From Sagittula stellata E-37 (GTDB lineage: Bacteria > Pseudomonadota > Alphaproteobacteria > Rhodobacterales > Rhodobacteraceae), in NCBI RefSeq assembly GCF_039724765.1, contig NZ_CP155729.1, forward strand, positions 3,419,501-3,483,500: a stretch of 64,000 bases of DNA. The letters run 5' to 3'. A program made the translations under genes and the position numbers. Each line of letters begins with the position of its first letter. The stretch's first letter is position 1. Shown piece by piece: positions 41,740-50,356 of the stretch. Below the pieces are notes generated by a model that did no database searches, was not told the DNA's origin, and worked only from the letters and a program-made list of their open reading frames with translations.

Positions 41740-43569
41740 GTGACACAACGCGATTCATCCAAGATGGATGCGGCGAATGGGCCGCACGACCACCCGAACA
41801 TCAACAAGAAGACGCAGGCCATGAACGACATGGGAGGACATGACCGACACAGCCCCGCCGCGCCGCTGGCGCAGCCGGAGGCCGTGCAAATCCTGTCTTT
41901 CCTCGAAGCCTTCAGCGACGAGGTGGAAGGCGCGCTCGACCTCGTGGCGCCCAATGCGCACCTGAGAATGATGATGCACCTGCTGCAGGGGCATCTCGAC
42001 GGCAAAACGGTCACGCCCACATCGCTTATCGGGGCCAGCCGTGTGCCCTACGCCACAGCAAACCGGCGCCTGAAGGAGATGGTCGACGCCGGCCTGATCG
42101 AGCAACGCCCGCGCACCGTCACCGGCAAGAGCTTTTCGATGCACCCAAGCGAGGCGATGATCGAGACGTGGATGCAGCTTTCGGGCCGTCTGCGCAGATT
42201 GGGCGAAACCACCTTCGGCGGACCGGTCCGCGTTCAGGACACCCGGGACTACTACTTTGGCGGCAGCTACATCGCCGCGCAGTCCATCCCGCCCCTGCGC
42301 GTCCTGCACGAACCGCTCAAGGTGTCGGGCGGCCTTCGCGTGCTGGTGCACGGCGACCCGACCTTCATGGTCATGGACACGCTCAAGCGACAGTTCGAAC
42401 AGGTCATCGGCACCGAGATCAGCCAGCGCGCCTTTTCCATCGACCGGCTGCGCGAGGAAGCCTTGCGCAACGCCACCCGCGACGCCAGCCGTTACGACAT
42501 CATCGCGGTGGACCTCCCGTGGATCGGCGAGTTCGCGAGCAAGGACGTCCTGATGCCGCTGGACGATGCGATGGACCTGGCCCGGCTCGACCCCGCGGAT
42601 TTTCATACGGCTGGCTGGCAGGGGGCGCATTGGGGCGGACGGCCCTACGGCGTACCGGCGCAGACCACGCCCGAACTACTGTTCTACCGCCACGACCTTT
42701 TCGCCAAGGCCGGGCTGGAGCCGCCCTCCACCACCGAGTCCCTGCTGGACGCCGCCCGCGCTCTGCACGACCCGCAGCGCGGCAGATACGGCATCGCATG
42801 GAACGCCGCCCGCGGCACGCCGCTCGGCCATACGGTGCTGATGACCTTTGCCGACTTCGGCCAGCCGATCGTCGATCTGCCGGAGCAGGCCGGCGGGTTC
42901 GACACGGAGCACCTCTCCAGAGGTCAGTACCGTGCGACCATCGACACCGACGCGGGTCTTGCCGCGGCGGAGTTCCTGCTGGAGCTGCTGAAGTACTCAC
43001 CCCCCGACATCCTTTCGATGTCCTGGTACGAGCGGGTCCGCCCTTACGCCGCCGGGAAGGTGGCCATGGCCTACGGCTATACCCTGCTGGCCCCCTACTT
43101 CGAACTGGACGAAACCTCGCCTGCCTACGGTCAGACGAGTTACCTGCCGCATCCGCCTGCACCGGGCAAACGTCCCGTCGCGCCGGTAGGTGGCTACGTC
43201 ATGGGCATTCCGGCCAACCTCGCCCCCGAACGGGTGCCCGCAGCGGTCGAGGCGCTGCGCGTCTTCACCTCGCCGGAGGCGCAGAAGCTCTACGTGCAGA
43301 ACGGCAGCCGCACCAACCCGCGTTACTCGGTCGGGGCCGATCCGGACGTGCGCCGCCTCTCGACCATCTTCGAGGCGGTCGACGGCATGTCCTGGCGCGA
43401 CGAACTGCAGTTCTGGCCGCGCCCGCCGGTGCCGGAGATCGGCGACATATTCAAGATCTGCGGCGAGGAATTCCACGACATGCTCCGCGGTATCGTCCCC
43501 CCGCGTGAGGCTTTGCGCCGGGCACAGGACCGCGCCGACGCATTGATCGGACAAGACAGGACACCGTGA
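41740..43569 (+). CDS. Winged-helix regulator fused to an ABC solute-binding domain
   Basis: A 609-residue protein with no signal peptide. Residues about 70-135 form a MarR-like winged helix (LRMMMHLLQGHLDGK, then ASRVPYATANRRLKEMVDAGLI). Residues about 198-560 resemble a MalE/type-1 extracellular solute-binding protein (GLRVLVHGDP, ALDDAMDL-type, YGVPAQTTPELLFYRHDLFAKAGL, FTSPEAQKLYVQNG). Without a signal it should stay in the cytoplasm and sense a sugar with the binding domain. GTG 41740 follows an AAGGAG site by 7 nt; internal ATGs (41764, 41821) are possible starts. It heads the rightward operon beside an inverted repeat. LacI-type regulators use a related fold, but this fusion has a different DNA-binding domain and a different binding-protein class. 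Confidence 0.8.
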   Translation: MTQRDSSKMDAANGPHDHPNINKKTQAMNDMGGHDRHSPAAPLAQPEAVQILSFLEAFSDEVEGALDLVAPNAHLRMMMHLLQGHLDGKTVTPTSLIGASRVPYATANRRLKEMVDAGLIEQRPRTVTGKSFSMHPSEAMIETWMQLSGRLRRLGETTFGGPVRVQDTRDYYFGGSYIAAQSIPPLRVLHEPLKVSGGLRVLVHGDPTFMVMDTLKRQFEQVIGTEISQRAFSIDRLREEALRNATRDASRYDIIAVDLPWIGEFASKDVLMPLDDAMDLARLDPADFHTAGWQGAHWGGRPYGVPAQTTPELLFYRHDLFAKAGLEPPSTTESLLDAARALHDPQRGRYGIAWNAARGTPLGHTVLMTFADFGQPIVDLPEQAGGFDTEHLSRGQYRATIDTDAGLAAAEFLLELLKYSPPDILSMSWYERVRPYAAGKVAMAYGYTLLAPYFELDETSPAYGQTSYLPHPPAPGKRPVAPVGGYVMGIPANLAPERVPAAVEALRVFTSPEAQKLYVQNGSRTNPRYSVGADPDVRRLSTIFEAVDGMSWRDELQFWPRPPVPEIGDIFKICGEEFHDMLRGIVPPREALRRAQDRADALIGQDRTP

Positions 43570-43587
43570 TAGGAGGAGGAAATCACC

Positions 43588-44397
43588 ATGGACCCCAATC
43601 GCTTGAAGGGAAAGAACATCCTGATCACCGGTGCCGCGCGCGGCATGGGTGCGGCATGCGCCGAAAGCTATGCCGCGCAGGGGGCGAACGTCTGCCTCGG
43701 CGATCTCGACGAAGCGGAGGCCCAGAAGGTCGCCGACCGGATCAACGCCGCCGGCAACGGTCGCGCCGTCGCGGTGAAGATGGACGTGACCAAACGAGAG
43801 GACAACGCCAGTGCCGTGGCCGCCGTGGTGGAGGCCTTCGGTTCCATCAACGTCGCGCTGTTCAATGCCGGCCTGAACAAGCCCCGGTTCTTCATGGATA
43901 TCGACGAAGGCAACTGGGACATGATCATGAACGTCAACACCAAGGCCATGTGGCTTGGTATGCAGGAGACGGCGAAACAGATGATCGCGCAGGGGCCGAT
44001 GGAGGATCACCCTTACAAGCTGATCAATGTGGGCAGCATCGCCTCGCGCAAGCCGCTGGTGGACGTGACCGTCTACTGCACGTCGAAATATGGCTGTCTG
44101 GCCCTGACCGAATGCGGCGCGCTGGGACTGGCCGAGCACAACATCACCGTCAACGGTTACGCTCCGGGCGTGGTCGTGACACCTTTGTGGGAGCAGCTTG
44201 ACAAGGACCTGGTCGAGATCGGCTTCAAGGAACGCAAGGGACAGGCCTATGACGACATCGTCGCCAACAACCTCGTCATCAAACGCGTCTCTTACCCCGA
44301 GGACATTACCGGGACCGCGTCTTTCCTGGCTTCTGACGACAGCGACTACATGACCGGCCAGATGATCTCGATCGACGGCGGCTGGGTCACGAAATAA
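43588..44397 (+). CDS. Short-chain dehydrogenase/reductase, paralogue of 39629
   Basis: A 269-residue SDR with TGAARGMG, FNAGLNKP, catalytic Ser in GSIASRK and YCTSK. The NNAG motif is FNAG, so one Asn is replaced. It shares long similar stretches with 39629-40435 and probably acts on a related sugar or polyol. A strong ribosome site (AGGAGGA) precedes the ATG, 18 bp after the regulator. Substrate unknown. Confidence 0.85.
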   Translation: MDPNRLKGKNILITGAARGMGAACAESYAAQGANVCLGDLDEAEAQKVADRINAAGNGRAVAVKMDVTKREDNASAVAAVVEAFGSINVALFNAGLNKPRFFMDIDEGNWDMIMNVNTKAMWLGMQETAKQMIAQGPMEDHPYKLINVGSIASRKPLVDVTVYCTSKYGCLALTECGALGLAEHNITVNGYAPGVVVTPLWEQLDKDLVEIGFKERKGQAYDDIVANNLVIKRVSYPEDITGTASFLASDDSDYMTGQMISIDGGWVTK

Positions 44398-44463
44398 CCC
44401 ACTGATATTTCTTGAAATTTCAACCCACGCAACGGGCCGCCCGCGCGACCCGGAGGAGCTTTC

Positions 44464-45762
44464 ATGTCACGCGCACTGATGCCGAACATGCTTACACCGC
44501 AAGATCTGGAACCCAATTGGGAGTGGCGCGAGCGCCTGCCTGCCTGGGGCCACACCTCGGTCGATTTCGAACGCCGGATCGACCATGACCGCCTGCGCCG
44601 CTACCGGCTGGCCCGCACGCGGCAGTCGCTGCAGAACTCGCCCGCCGGGTCGCTGCTGCTGTTCGACGTGAACAACATCCGCTACGTGACCGCCACCAAG
44701 ATCGGCGAGTGGGAACGGGACAAGATGTGCCGCTTCTGCCTGCTGACCGGCGACGACAGTCCTTACGTCTGGGACTTCGGCTCTGCCGCGGTGCACCATA
44801 AACGCCATTCCGACTGGTTGGAGCCCGACCACTGCCTTGCCGGTGTCGTGGGAATGCGCGGGACGATCCCGCCCGATTTCGGGTTGATGCAGAAATACGC
44901 CAAGATGATCGCCCAGCTCATCAAGGACGCGGGCATGGCCGACATGCCGGTCGGCGTCGATTACGCCGAGACGGCGATGTTCCACGCGCTGCAGGCCGAG
45001 GGGATCAAGGTCGTGGACGGCCAGCAGATCATGCTGGCGGCGCGCGAAATCAAGAACTGGGACGAGATCCAGCTCCTGACGCAGGCGGCCAGCATGGTCG
45101 ATGGCGTCTACCACATGATCTACGAAGAGCTGAAGCCGGGCGTGCGCGAGAACGACATCGTCGCGCTGTCGAACAAGATGCTCTACGAGATGGGCTCTGA
45201 CGACGTCGAGGCGATCAACGCGATCTCGGGCGAGCGCTGCAACCCGCACCCACACAACTTCACCGACAGGTTGATCCGGCCCGGCGATCAGGCATTCTTT
45301 GACATCCTGCAATCCTACCAAGGCTATCGGACCTGCTATTACCGGACGTTCAACGTCGGACGTGCAACGCCCGCGCAGAACGACGCCTACGTGAAGGCGC
45401 GCGAATGGATCGACGCGTCCATCGCAATGATCAAGCCGGGCGTGACCACCGACAAGGTGGCCGAGGTCTGGCCAACCGCCGAAAGCCTCGGCTTCCCGAA
45501 CGAAGACGCCGCCTTTGGCCTGCAATTCGGCCACGGTCTGGGGTTGGCGCTGCACGAGCGCCCGATCATATCCCGCGCGATCAGCCTCGATCACCCGATG
45601 GAGATCCAGACCGGCATGGTGTTTGCGCTGGAAACCTATTGCCCCGCCGCCGACGGCTATTCCGCCGCGCGGATCGAGGAAGAGGTGGTCGTGACAGAGA
45701 CGGGTTGCGAGGTCATCAGCCTCTTCCCCGCCGAGGAACTTCCCATCGCGAACCGGTACTGA
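44464..45762 (+). CDS. M24-family metallopeptidase-like protein (creatinase/DddP-like)
   Basis: A 432-residue protein of the pita-bread fold (creatinase, prolidase, DMSP lyase DddP). The N-terminal lobe (LLLFDVNNIRYVTATK) and C-terminal lobe are both present. Of the five usual metal ligands, D280 (FFDILQ), H357 (FGHGLG), E390 (FALET) and E405 (ARIEEE) are present, but the second Asp of the DxxRT box is Cys291 (TCYYRTF). The enzyme may bind one metal or act without metal, as creatinase does. It is inside the sugar operon between SDR genes, so a peptidase role is doubtful; hydrolysis or lysis of a small substrate is more likely. Confidence 0.75.
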   Translation: MSRALMPNMLTPQDLEPNWEWRERLPAWGHTSVDFERRIDHDRLRRYRLARTRQSLQNSPAGSLLLFDVNNIRYVTATKIGEWERDKMCRFCLLTGDDSPYVWDFGSAAVHHKRHSDWLEPDHCLAGVVGMRGTIPPDFGLMQKYAKMIAQLIKDAGMADMPVGVDYAETAMFHALQAEGIKVVDGQQIMLAAREIKNWDEIQLLTQAASMVDGVYHMIYEELKPGVRENDIVALSNKMLYEMGSDDVEAINAISGERCNPHPHNFTDRLIRPGDQAFFDILQSYQGYRTCYYRTFNVGRATPAQNDAYVKAREWIDASIAMIKPGVTTDKVAEVWPTAESLGFPNEDAAFGLQFGHGLGLALHERPIISRAISLDHPMEIQTGMVFALETYCPAADGYSAARIEEEVVVTETGCEVISLFPAEELPIANRY

Positions 45763-45765
45763 GCG

Positions 45766-46530
45766 ATGCGCAATCCGTTCGACCTGAGTGGGCGCTGCGC
45801 GTTGGTCACCGGTGGGGCGACCGGCATCGGTGAGGGCATCGCCCTCGCCCTTGCCGCCGCCGGTGCCGATATCGCCCTGACCTACCGAAGCCACCAGCCC
45901 GAGGACACGCTGCGCCGGATCGAGGACATGGGACGCAAGGCCAAGGCCGTGCGCGCCGATTTCGCCGGGATGAGCGAGTCCGGGGCGAAGGAGGTCGTGA
46001 CCTTCGCCGCCGACGCGCTTGGTGGGCTCGACATTCTCGTCAACAACGCCGGCATCATTCACCGCGAGGACTCGACCGACATGGCGCTCGCCGATTGGCG
46101 CCGGGTGATGTCCGTCAATCTGGACTCCGTCTGGCTGCTGTCGCAGGCCGCCGGTCAGCGCATGGTCGCCCAGGGCAGCGGCAAGATCGTCATCGTCTCC
46201 TCCGTGCTCGGCACGCAAGGCGGTTTGCGCGTACCAGCCTATGCCTCGTCCAAACACGCAGTTCTGGGGCTGACGAAGGCGCTTTGCAACGAGTGGGCGT
46301 CCCGGGGCGTGAACGTCAACGCCATCGCGCCCGGCTACACCGCCACCGACAACACGCAGGCGCTGCGCGACGATCCCGACCGGTCGAAGGCGCTTCTGGA
46401 CCGCATCCCCGCAGGCCGTTTCGCCGAGCCGGCAGAGATCGCGGGCGCCGCGGTATTCCTGGCCTCCGACGCCGCCGCCTACTGCCACGGCAGTTGCGTG
46501 ACGGTCGACGGCGGCTGGCTGGCGCGATGA
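45766..46530 (+). CDS. SDR dehydrogenase (2-deoxy-gluconate 3-dehydrogenase-like)
   Basis: A 254-residue SDR with TGGATGIG, LVNNAGIIHREDS, SSVLGTQGG and YASSKHA. The NNAGI-RE pattern and overall layout resemble KduD/gluconate 5-dehydrogenase-like oxidoreductases that act on sugar acids. It starts 4 bp after the M24 gene and is followed 12 bp later by another SDR. The substrate is inferred only from its class. Confidence 0.8.
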   Translation: MRNPFDLSGRCALVTGGATGIGEGIALALAAAGADIALTYRSHQPEDTLRRIEDMGRKAKAVRADFAGMSESGAKEVVTFAADALGGLDILVNNAGIIHREDSTDMALADWRRVMSVNLDSVWLLSQAAGQRMVAQGSGKIVIVSSVLGTQGGLRVPAYASSKHAVLGLTKALCNEWASRGVNVNAIAPGYTATDNTQALRDDPDRSKALLDRIPAGRFAEPAEIAGAAVFLASDAAAYCHGSCVTVDGGWLAR

Positions 46531-46541
46531 AGGAGAAGACC

Positions 46542-47285
46542 ATGGAACAGACACTTGCAGGCAAGACCGCCCTTGTCACAGCCGCCGCGAACGGCATCGG
46601 ACGCGCCTCTGCCGAGGCGCTGGCCGCGCGTGGCGCCAGCGTCATCGCCACAGACATCGACGGCGATGGCGTGACCGCGATGGCCGAGGGGACCGAACTC
46701 ATCGAAGCGCGCCGCCTTGACGTGCTGGATGCGGACGCCGTGGCCGCGTTGATAGACGATCTGCCGCCGCTCGACATTCTCGTGAACTGTGCGGGATGGG
46801 TACACGATGGCAGCATCCTCGACTGCGACGATACGGTCTGGGAGCGGTCGTTCGATCTGAACGCAAAGGCGCTGTTTCGGCTGACAAAAGCGGTCCTGCC
46901 CGGGATGCTGGACAAGGGCGCCGGGTCCATCGTGAACATCGCCTCCATCGTCTCCAGCGAAAAGGGCGCACCGCGCCGCTTCGCCTATGGCGCGTCCAAG
47001 GCCGCGATCATCGGCATGACGAAGTCCATCGCCGCCGACTTCGTGAAGGACGGCATCCGCTGCAACGCGATCTGTCCGGGCACGGTGCAAAGCCCTTCGC
47101 TGGAAGACCGGCTGCGGGCGACCGGCGATTTCGACAAGGCATTGGCCGACTTCACCGCGCGCCAGCCCATGGGCCGCCTCGGCAAGCCGGAGGAGATCGC
47201 CGAAATGGTCTGCTACCTGGCCGGTGACATGGCGGGATTTACAACGGGCCAGGCCTTTGCCGTCGACGGCGGGTGGTCGATCTGA
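46542..47285 (+). CDS. SDR dehydrogenase (2-keto-3-deoxy-L-fuconate dehydrogenase-like)
   Basis: A 247-residue SDR of the BDH2/DHRS6-like group. TAAANGIG, LVNCAGWVHDGSILDC, IASIVSSEKGAPRRFAYGAS and NAICPGTVQSPSLEDR closely follow the bacterial 2-keto-3-deoxy-L-fuconate dehydrogenases, which make the diketo acid cleaved by an FAH-type hydrolase (here 35133-35990). The ATG at 46542 is 7 nt from AAGGAG; an in-frame ATG five codons earlier is less likely. Its stop overlaps the start of the next gene. Confidence 0.8.
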   Translation: MEQTLAGKTALVTAAANGIGRASAEALAARGASVIATDIDGDGVTAMAEGTELIEARRLDVLDADAVAALIDDLPPLDILVNCAGWVHDGSILDCDDTVWERSFDLNAKALFRLTKAVLPGMLDKGAGSIVNIASIVSSEKGAPRRFAYGASKAAIIGMTKSIAADFVKDGIRCNAICPGTVQSPSLEDRLRATGDFDKALADFTARQPMGRLGKPEEIAEMVCYLAGDMAGFTTGQAFAVDGGWSI

Positions 47286-48448
47286 TGCGACTGGACCGCG
47301 CCGCCTCTATCGACGATCTGCGCGCCATGGCGCGTCGCCGCATTCCCCGGTTCGCCTTCGACCTCGTGGATGGCGGCGCGGAGTCCGAGCGCAACATGCG
47401 CCGCAACTGCACCGCCTTCGAGGAGGTCGAGCTGGTGCCGCGCTACATGGTCGATGTTTCGTCCATCGACACACGCACCGAGCTGTTCGGGCAGACCTAC
47501 GACGCCCCCTTCGGCATGGCCCCCATCGGCATGCTCAACGCCTTCTGGCCGGGGGCCGATCTCTCACTGGCGCGGCTCTGCAAGCGGCAGAACCTGCCGT
47601 ACGTGGCCAGCTCTGCCGCGTCCACTACTCTGGAGGCATTGGCCGAGGCGGCTGACGGCAACGGCTGGTTCCAACTCTATGTATCGGGCGACGACACGGT
47701 GACGGAGGGGCTGGTCGCCCGCGCAGAGGCCGCTGGCTATGACGTGATGATTGTCACCGCCGACGTGCCCGCCGCGGGTAAGCGCGACCGCGACATCCGC
47801 AACCGGCTGGCAGTGCCGTTCCGCATCACGCCCGAGGTCGCGCTGGGTCTCATGGCTCATCCCCGCTGGTCGCTGGAGACGCTCTTTCATGGCAAGCCGA
47901 ACATCGCCAACTACGCGGACCTGCTACAGTCGGCGACCTCCTACGCCGACGTGCAGAAGACCCTCATCACCCCGGCGTTCAACTGGGAGGCACTGAAACG
48001 TCTGCGCGATCGTTGGGGCGGCAAGCTGCTCGTGAAGGGCATTTTGCATCCCGACGACGCGGCGCGCTGCACCGAGGCCGGGTGTGACGGAATCGTCGTA
48101 TCCAACCACGGCGGCCGACAGGTCGCTTTCGGTCCCGCCACGGCGGATGTGCTGCCCGCCATCGCTGAAGCGGTCGCCGGCCGGATGAAGGTCATCGTTG
48201 ACAGCGGCATCCGGCGCGGTGCGGACATGATGCGCGCGAAGGCACTGGGCGCTGACTTCACATTGACCGGACGGGCACTTGCCTTCGGAGTGGGCGCCGG
48301 CGGTGCGCCCGGCGCCGCACGCGCGGTGGAGATCCTCGAACTGGAACTGGTGCGCGCCTTGGGGCAACTCGGCGTACCACGCTTTGCCGACGTCGGGCCC
48401 GAGCATCTGGCAGTGTCCCGCAGCCACGTCCCCGGTTCCGTTCGGTGA
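47285..48448 (+). CDS. FMN-dependent alpha-hydroxy-acid dehydrogenase (L-lactate type)
   Basis: A 387-residue enzyme of the LldD/glycolate oxidase family. Signatures are FDLVDGGAESE near the start, APIGM, VKGILHPDDAARC, the catalytic-His motif VVSNHGGRQ and DSGIRRGADMMRAKALGAD for FMN phosphate. It oxidizes an L-2-hydroxy acid; L-lactate, expected from diketo-deoxy-fuconate cleavage, is the natural candidate. It starts inside the previous stop (TGATG) and ends the rightward operon. Confidence 0.85.
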   Translation: MRLDRAASIDDLRAMARRRIPRFAFDLVDGGAESERNMRRNCTAFEEVELVPRYMVDVSSIDTRTELFGQTYDAPFGMAPIGMLNAFWPGADLSLARLCKRQNLPYVASSAASTTLEALAEAADGNGWFQLYVSGDDTVTEGLVARAEAAGYDVMIVTADVPAAGKRDRDIRNRLAVPFRITPEVALGLMAHPRWSLETLFHGKPNIANYADLLQSATSYADVQKTLITPAFNWEALKRLRDRWGGKLLVKGILHPDDAARCTEAGCDGIVVSNHGGRQVAFGPATADVLPAIAEAVAGRMKVIVDSGIRRGADMMRAKALGADFTLTGRALAFGVGAGGAPGAARAVEILELELVRALGQLGVPRFADVGPEHLAVSRSHVPGSVR

Positions 48449-48840
48449 TCACAGGTTGGAGTCGCTTTGGTTTGATGTGGTGGCGGGCATGTCCTAACCG
48501 GTCATTGCCCTAGGAGGGCTTGTCTGACACCCGTCTGTGGCGCTTCAACGACGCACGTTTCCCGCGAGGCGAAGTTCTTTGCCCGTCGCATGCATCAAAC
48601 AAGCAGTCAGTGGCACTGCGCGAACAGCAAAAGGACACACGGCGCTGGCATCGGATGCCCCTGAGACTTGTTCTTCCTGAGGGGGAGTAAACCGTTGTGT
48701 CTCGATCATCCGGCTTGCCGCATTTTCCAGCTTGGCCGGATTGTCGGCTCCGCTACGATCCTCGTCGAGGTAAATTGTTCTGGACAGCGACATATCGGGG
48801 CCCCGCAAGCGAAAGGGGCCCCTGGTCTCGATTGACCCTG
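48449..48840. other. 392 bp without a supported gene
   Basis: GC content falls compared with the flanking operon. A short minus-strand frame (48545-48808) lacks similarity and overlaps a strong hairpin, so it is not called. Nothing else is recognised except the hairpin at 48797-48822. Confidence 0.4.
48797..48822 (-). terminator. Hairpin after the secreted repeat-protein gene
   Basis: GGGGCCCC (48797-48804) is repeated at 48815-48822; because it is self-complementary the two pair perfectly around a 10-nt loop. It lies 18 bp downstream of the stop of the leftward gene. There is no U run. Confidence 0.5.
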
Positions 48841-49536
48841 TTATTTCAGAGCGGCGCGATAGCTCGCCTGATCGATCCTGACTTTCAAACCGCCAGCGGT
48901 CAAAACCGGTGCCGATGAGACGCGCACGCAGACGGTTCTGGATGTATCGAAGGCCGGCTCGGAACAGACCATGTCGGTCGTCGTAGACACGACGGTTCCC
49001 AGCACCTCGTCGTCAGAGCCGATCAGGGGAACACCAACGACGGATACCTCTCCACCGGACGATCCTGCACCCTGACCGGAAGAGCTGCCACCCGTGCTGC
49101 CGCCACCGGCGCCAGCGCTGCCGCCGCTGTTGCTGCCAGTACCACCGCCAGTACCGCCTCCGGTGCCGCCAACGCCGACGTTGGCACTGACACCGTTGCC
49201 TCCGCCAACACTCACGTTCGCATCGGCAACGCTTCCACCGCCAACGCTCACGTCGGCATCGGCGACGCTCCCTCCGCCAACGCTCACGTCTGCGTCGGCG
49301 ACGCTCCCGCCCCCAACAGTCGCATTGGCATCGGCAACACTCCCGCCGCCGACGGTCACATCGGCGTCTGCGACCTTCCCGCCACCAACATTGACGTCGG
49401 CATCGGCTATGCTTCCACCACCGACCGACACCTCGGCATCCGCGATCCCGACATCGACACCGACCTGGGCGGATGACGCCAGTGGCCAAACCGATACGAG
49501 GCTGCCAACAATAAGAGATTTCACATGGTATTCCAT
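48841..49536 (-). CDS. Secreted Gly/Val-rich repeat protein
   Basis: A 231-residue exported protein. Residues 1-23 look like a signal peptide ending SSAQ. Residues 31-126 are eight tandem 12-residue repeats (consensus VADADVSVGGGS), then a Gly/Ser/Thr-rich linker (127-165), then a roughly 65-residue C-terminal domain with two Cys (191 and 203) that may form a disulfide. The repeat could form a small beta-solenoid or a flexible surface rod; acidic Asp repeats could bind calcium. No family is recognised. GGGAG precedes the ATG at 49536; the frame is open further upstream without a signal peptide. It stands alone beside an IS remnant. Confidence 0.7.
   Translation of the reverse strand: MEYHVKSLIVGSLVSVWPLASSAQVGVDVGIADAEVSVGGGSIADADVNVGGGKVADADVTVGGGSVADANATVGGGSVADADVSVGGGSVADADVSVGGGSVADANVSVGGGNGVSANVGVGGTGGGTGGGTGSNSGGSAGAGGGSTGGSSSGQGAGSSGGEVSVVGVPLIGSDDEVLGTVVSTTTDMVCSEPAFDTSRTVCVRVSSAPVLTAGGLKVRIDQASYRAALK
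49159..49446 (-). repeat. Eight 36-bp coding repeats
   Basis: The DNA repeats in steps of 36 bp encode residues 31-126 of the secreted protein. The units differ at synonymous and a few coding positions, so the array is not freshly amplified. The first and last units are the most divergent. Confidence 0.8.
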
Positions 49537-49852
49537 CTTTACTACTCCCTGGACTGTTCCGCGGCCGCGCCCCCTTAAGGTGATGTTGCCGCAATGGGGT
49601 ATCGTAAAAAGTGAATCCACTGCCAATTGGTTCCAACCCTGGCGGGAATTTCCTGCTAAACAATCAACTTGGATTGTTTCCATTAACCCTCCATGTCGAG
49701 TTCTTCTTCGCCTCAGACGTTTTCACGCAGGCTCATTGAGAGGACGTTACCCGAATTGGTTCTGCGCGCATCTTTGATGGCCATCGTCCCTGGCAGGGAA
49801 CGACTTTCACCACCCGAACATCGTTCTGTCCGCCGACTTTCTGACCTGGACC
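49537..49852. other. 316 bp upstream of the repeat-protein gene
   Basis: This AT-richer stretch should contain the promoter of the leftward gene. A plus-strand frame beginning at 49693 runs 53 codons to the IS5 left end and could be the start of a gene cut by the insertion, but it has no recognisable similarity. Confidence 0.35.
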
Positions 49853-50356
49853 TAGGCTCGGGACCTTTTGAATTGAGCCGAAGGAATGATTCACCGCACG
49901 AAAACAGAGCGGTAATATGTCTGATTTCTTCTGGCTGAGCGATGCGCAGATGGCGCGTCCGGAGCCCTGCTTCACGAAGTCCCATGGCAAGCCGCGTGTT
50001 GAGCGAGATTATTTTCATAAATCGTAACAGCTTGCGGTGGTCCGATGCGCCTGCCGCCTATGGCCCACACAAGACACTACACAATCGTTGGAAGCGGTGG
50101 AGATGAGTGGCTGAACGCCACTGGTCCGAGTGCAGCCACGAACGAGGCGTCTTCGCGCAGATGATGGCGGGGCTGGCTGCGGAGCATGGCGCGAAAATGA
50201 CCGTGATGCCCTGCCGGGCTGCGATGCGAGTTCATGTTCGGCAGGCTCAAGGACTGGAGGCGCGTTGCCACGCGCTATGACCGTTGCCCGAAGGTCTTTC
50301 TCTCGGCCATCGCCCTCGCAGCGACGGTCATCTACTGCTTATGTGTCCTGAGCCTA
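49853..50356 (+). mobile_element. IS5-family element, copy 2 (internally deleted, ends intact)
   Basis: The 504-bp element has inverted ends: TAGGCTCGGGAC (49853-49864) and the complement TAGGCTCAGGAC (50345-50356), 11 of 12 identical. Transposase begins at ATG 49917 (MSDFFWLSDAQMAR), continues after a frameshift with FINRNSLRWSDAPAAYGP, then GVFAQMMAGLAAEHG. It then jumps to MFGRLKDWRRVATRYDR and SAIALAATVIYCL-like sequence. The central DDE part is missing, so it cannot move alone. The deletion junction shares gtgatgccctgccgggc (50203-50219) with copy 1. Confidence 0.82.

Noticed and set aside
44464..45762. DMSP lyase DddP
   Set aside because: The fold and some motifs agree, but one metal-binding Asp is missing and the operon context is sugar catabolism, so only a DddP/creatinase-like label is given.
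48545..48808. Small minus-strand gene of 87 codons
   Set aside because: No similarity, no clear ribosome site, and it overlaps a strong hairpin downstream of the repeat-protein gene.
49159..49446. Regular 36-bp repeats that could suggest a CRISPR array
   Set aside because: The repeats are contiguous, without unique spacers, and encode an in-frame 12-residue protein repeat in a gene with a signal peptide.
49713..50018. Minus-strand gene of 101 codons beside the IS element
   Set aside because: Most of it is the antisense of the IS5 transposase N-terminus (plus-strand start at 49917).
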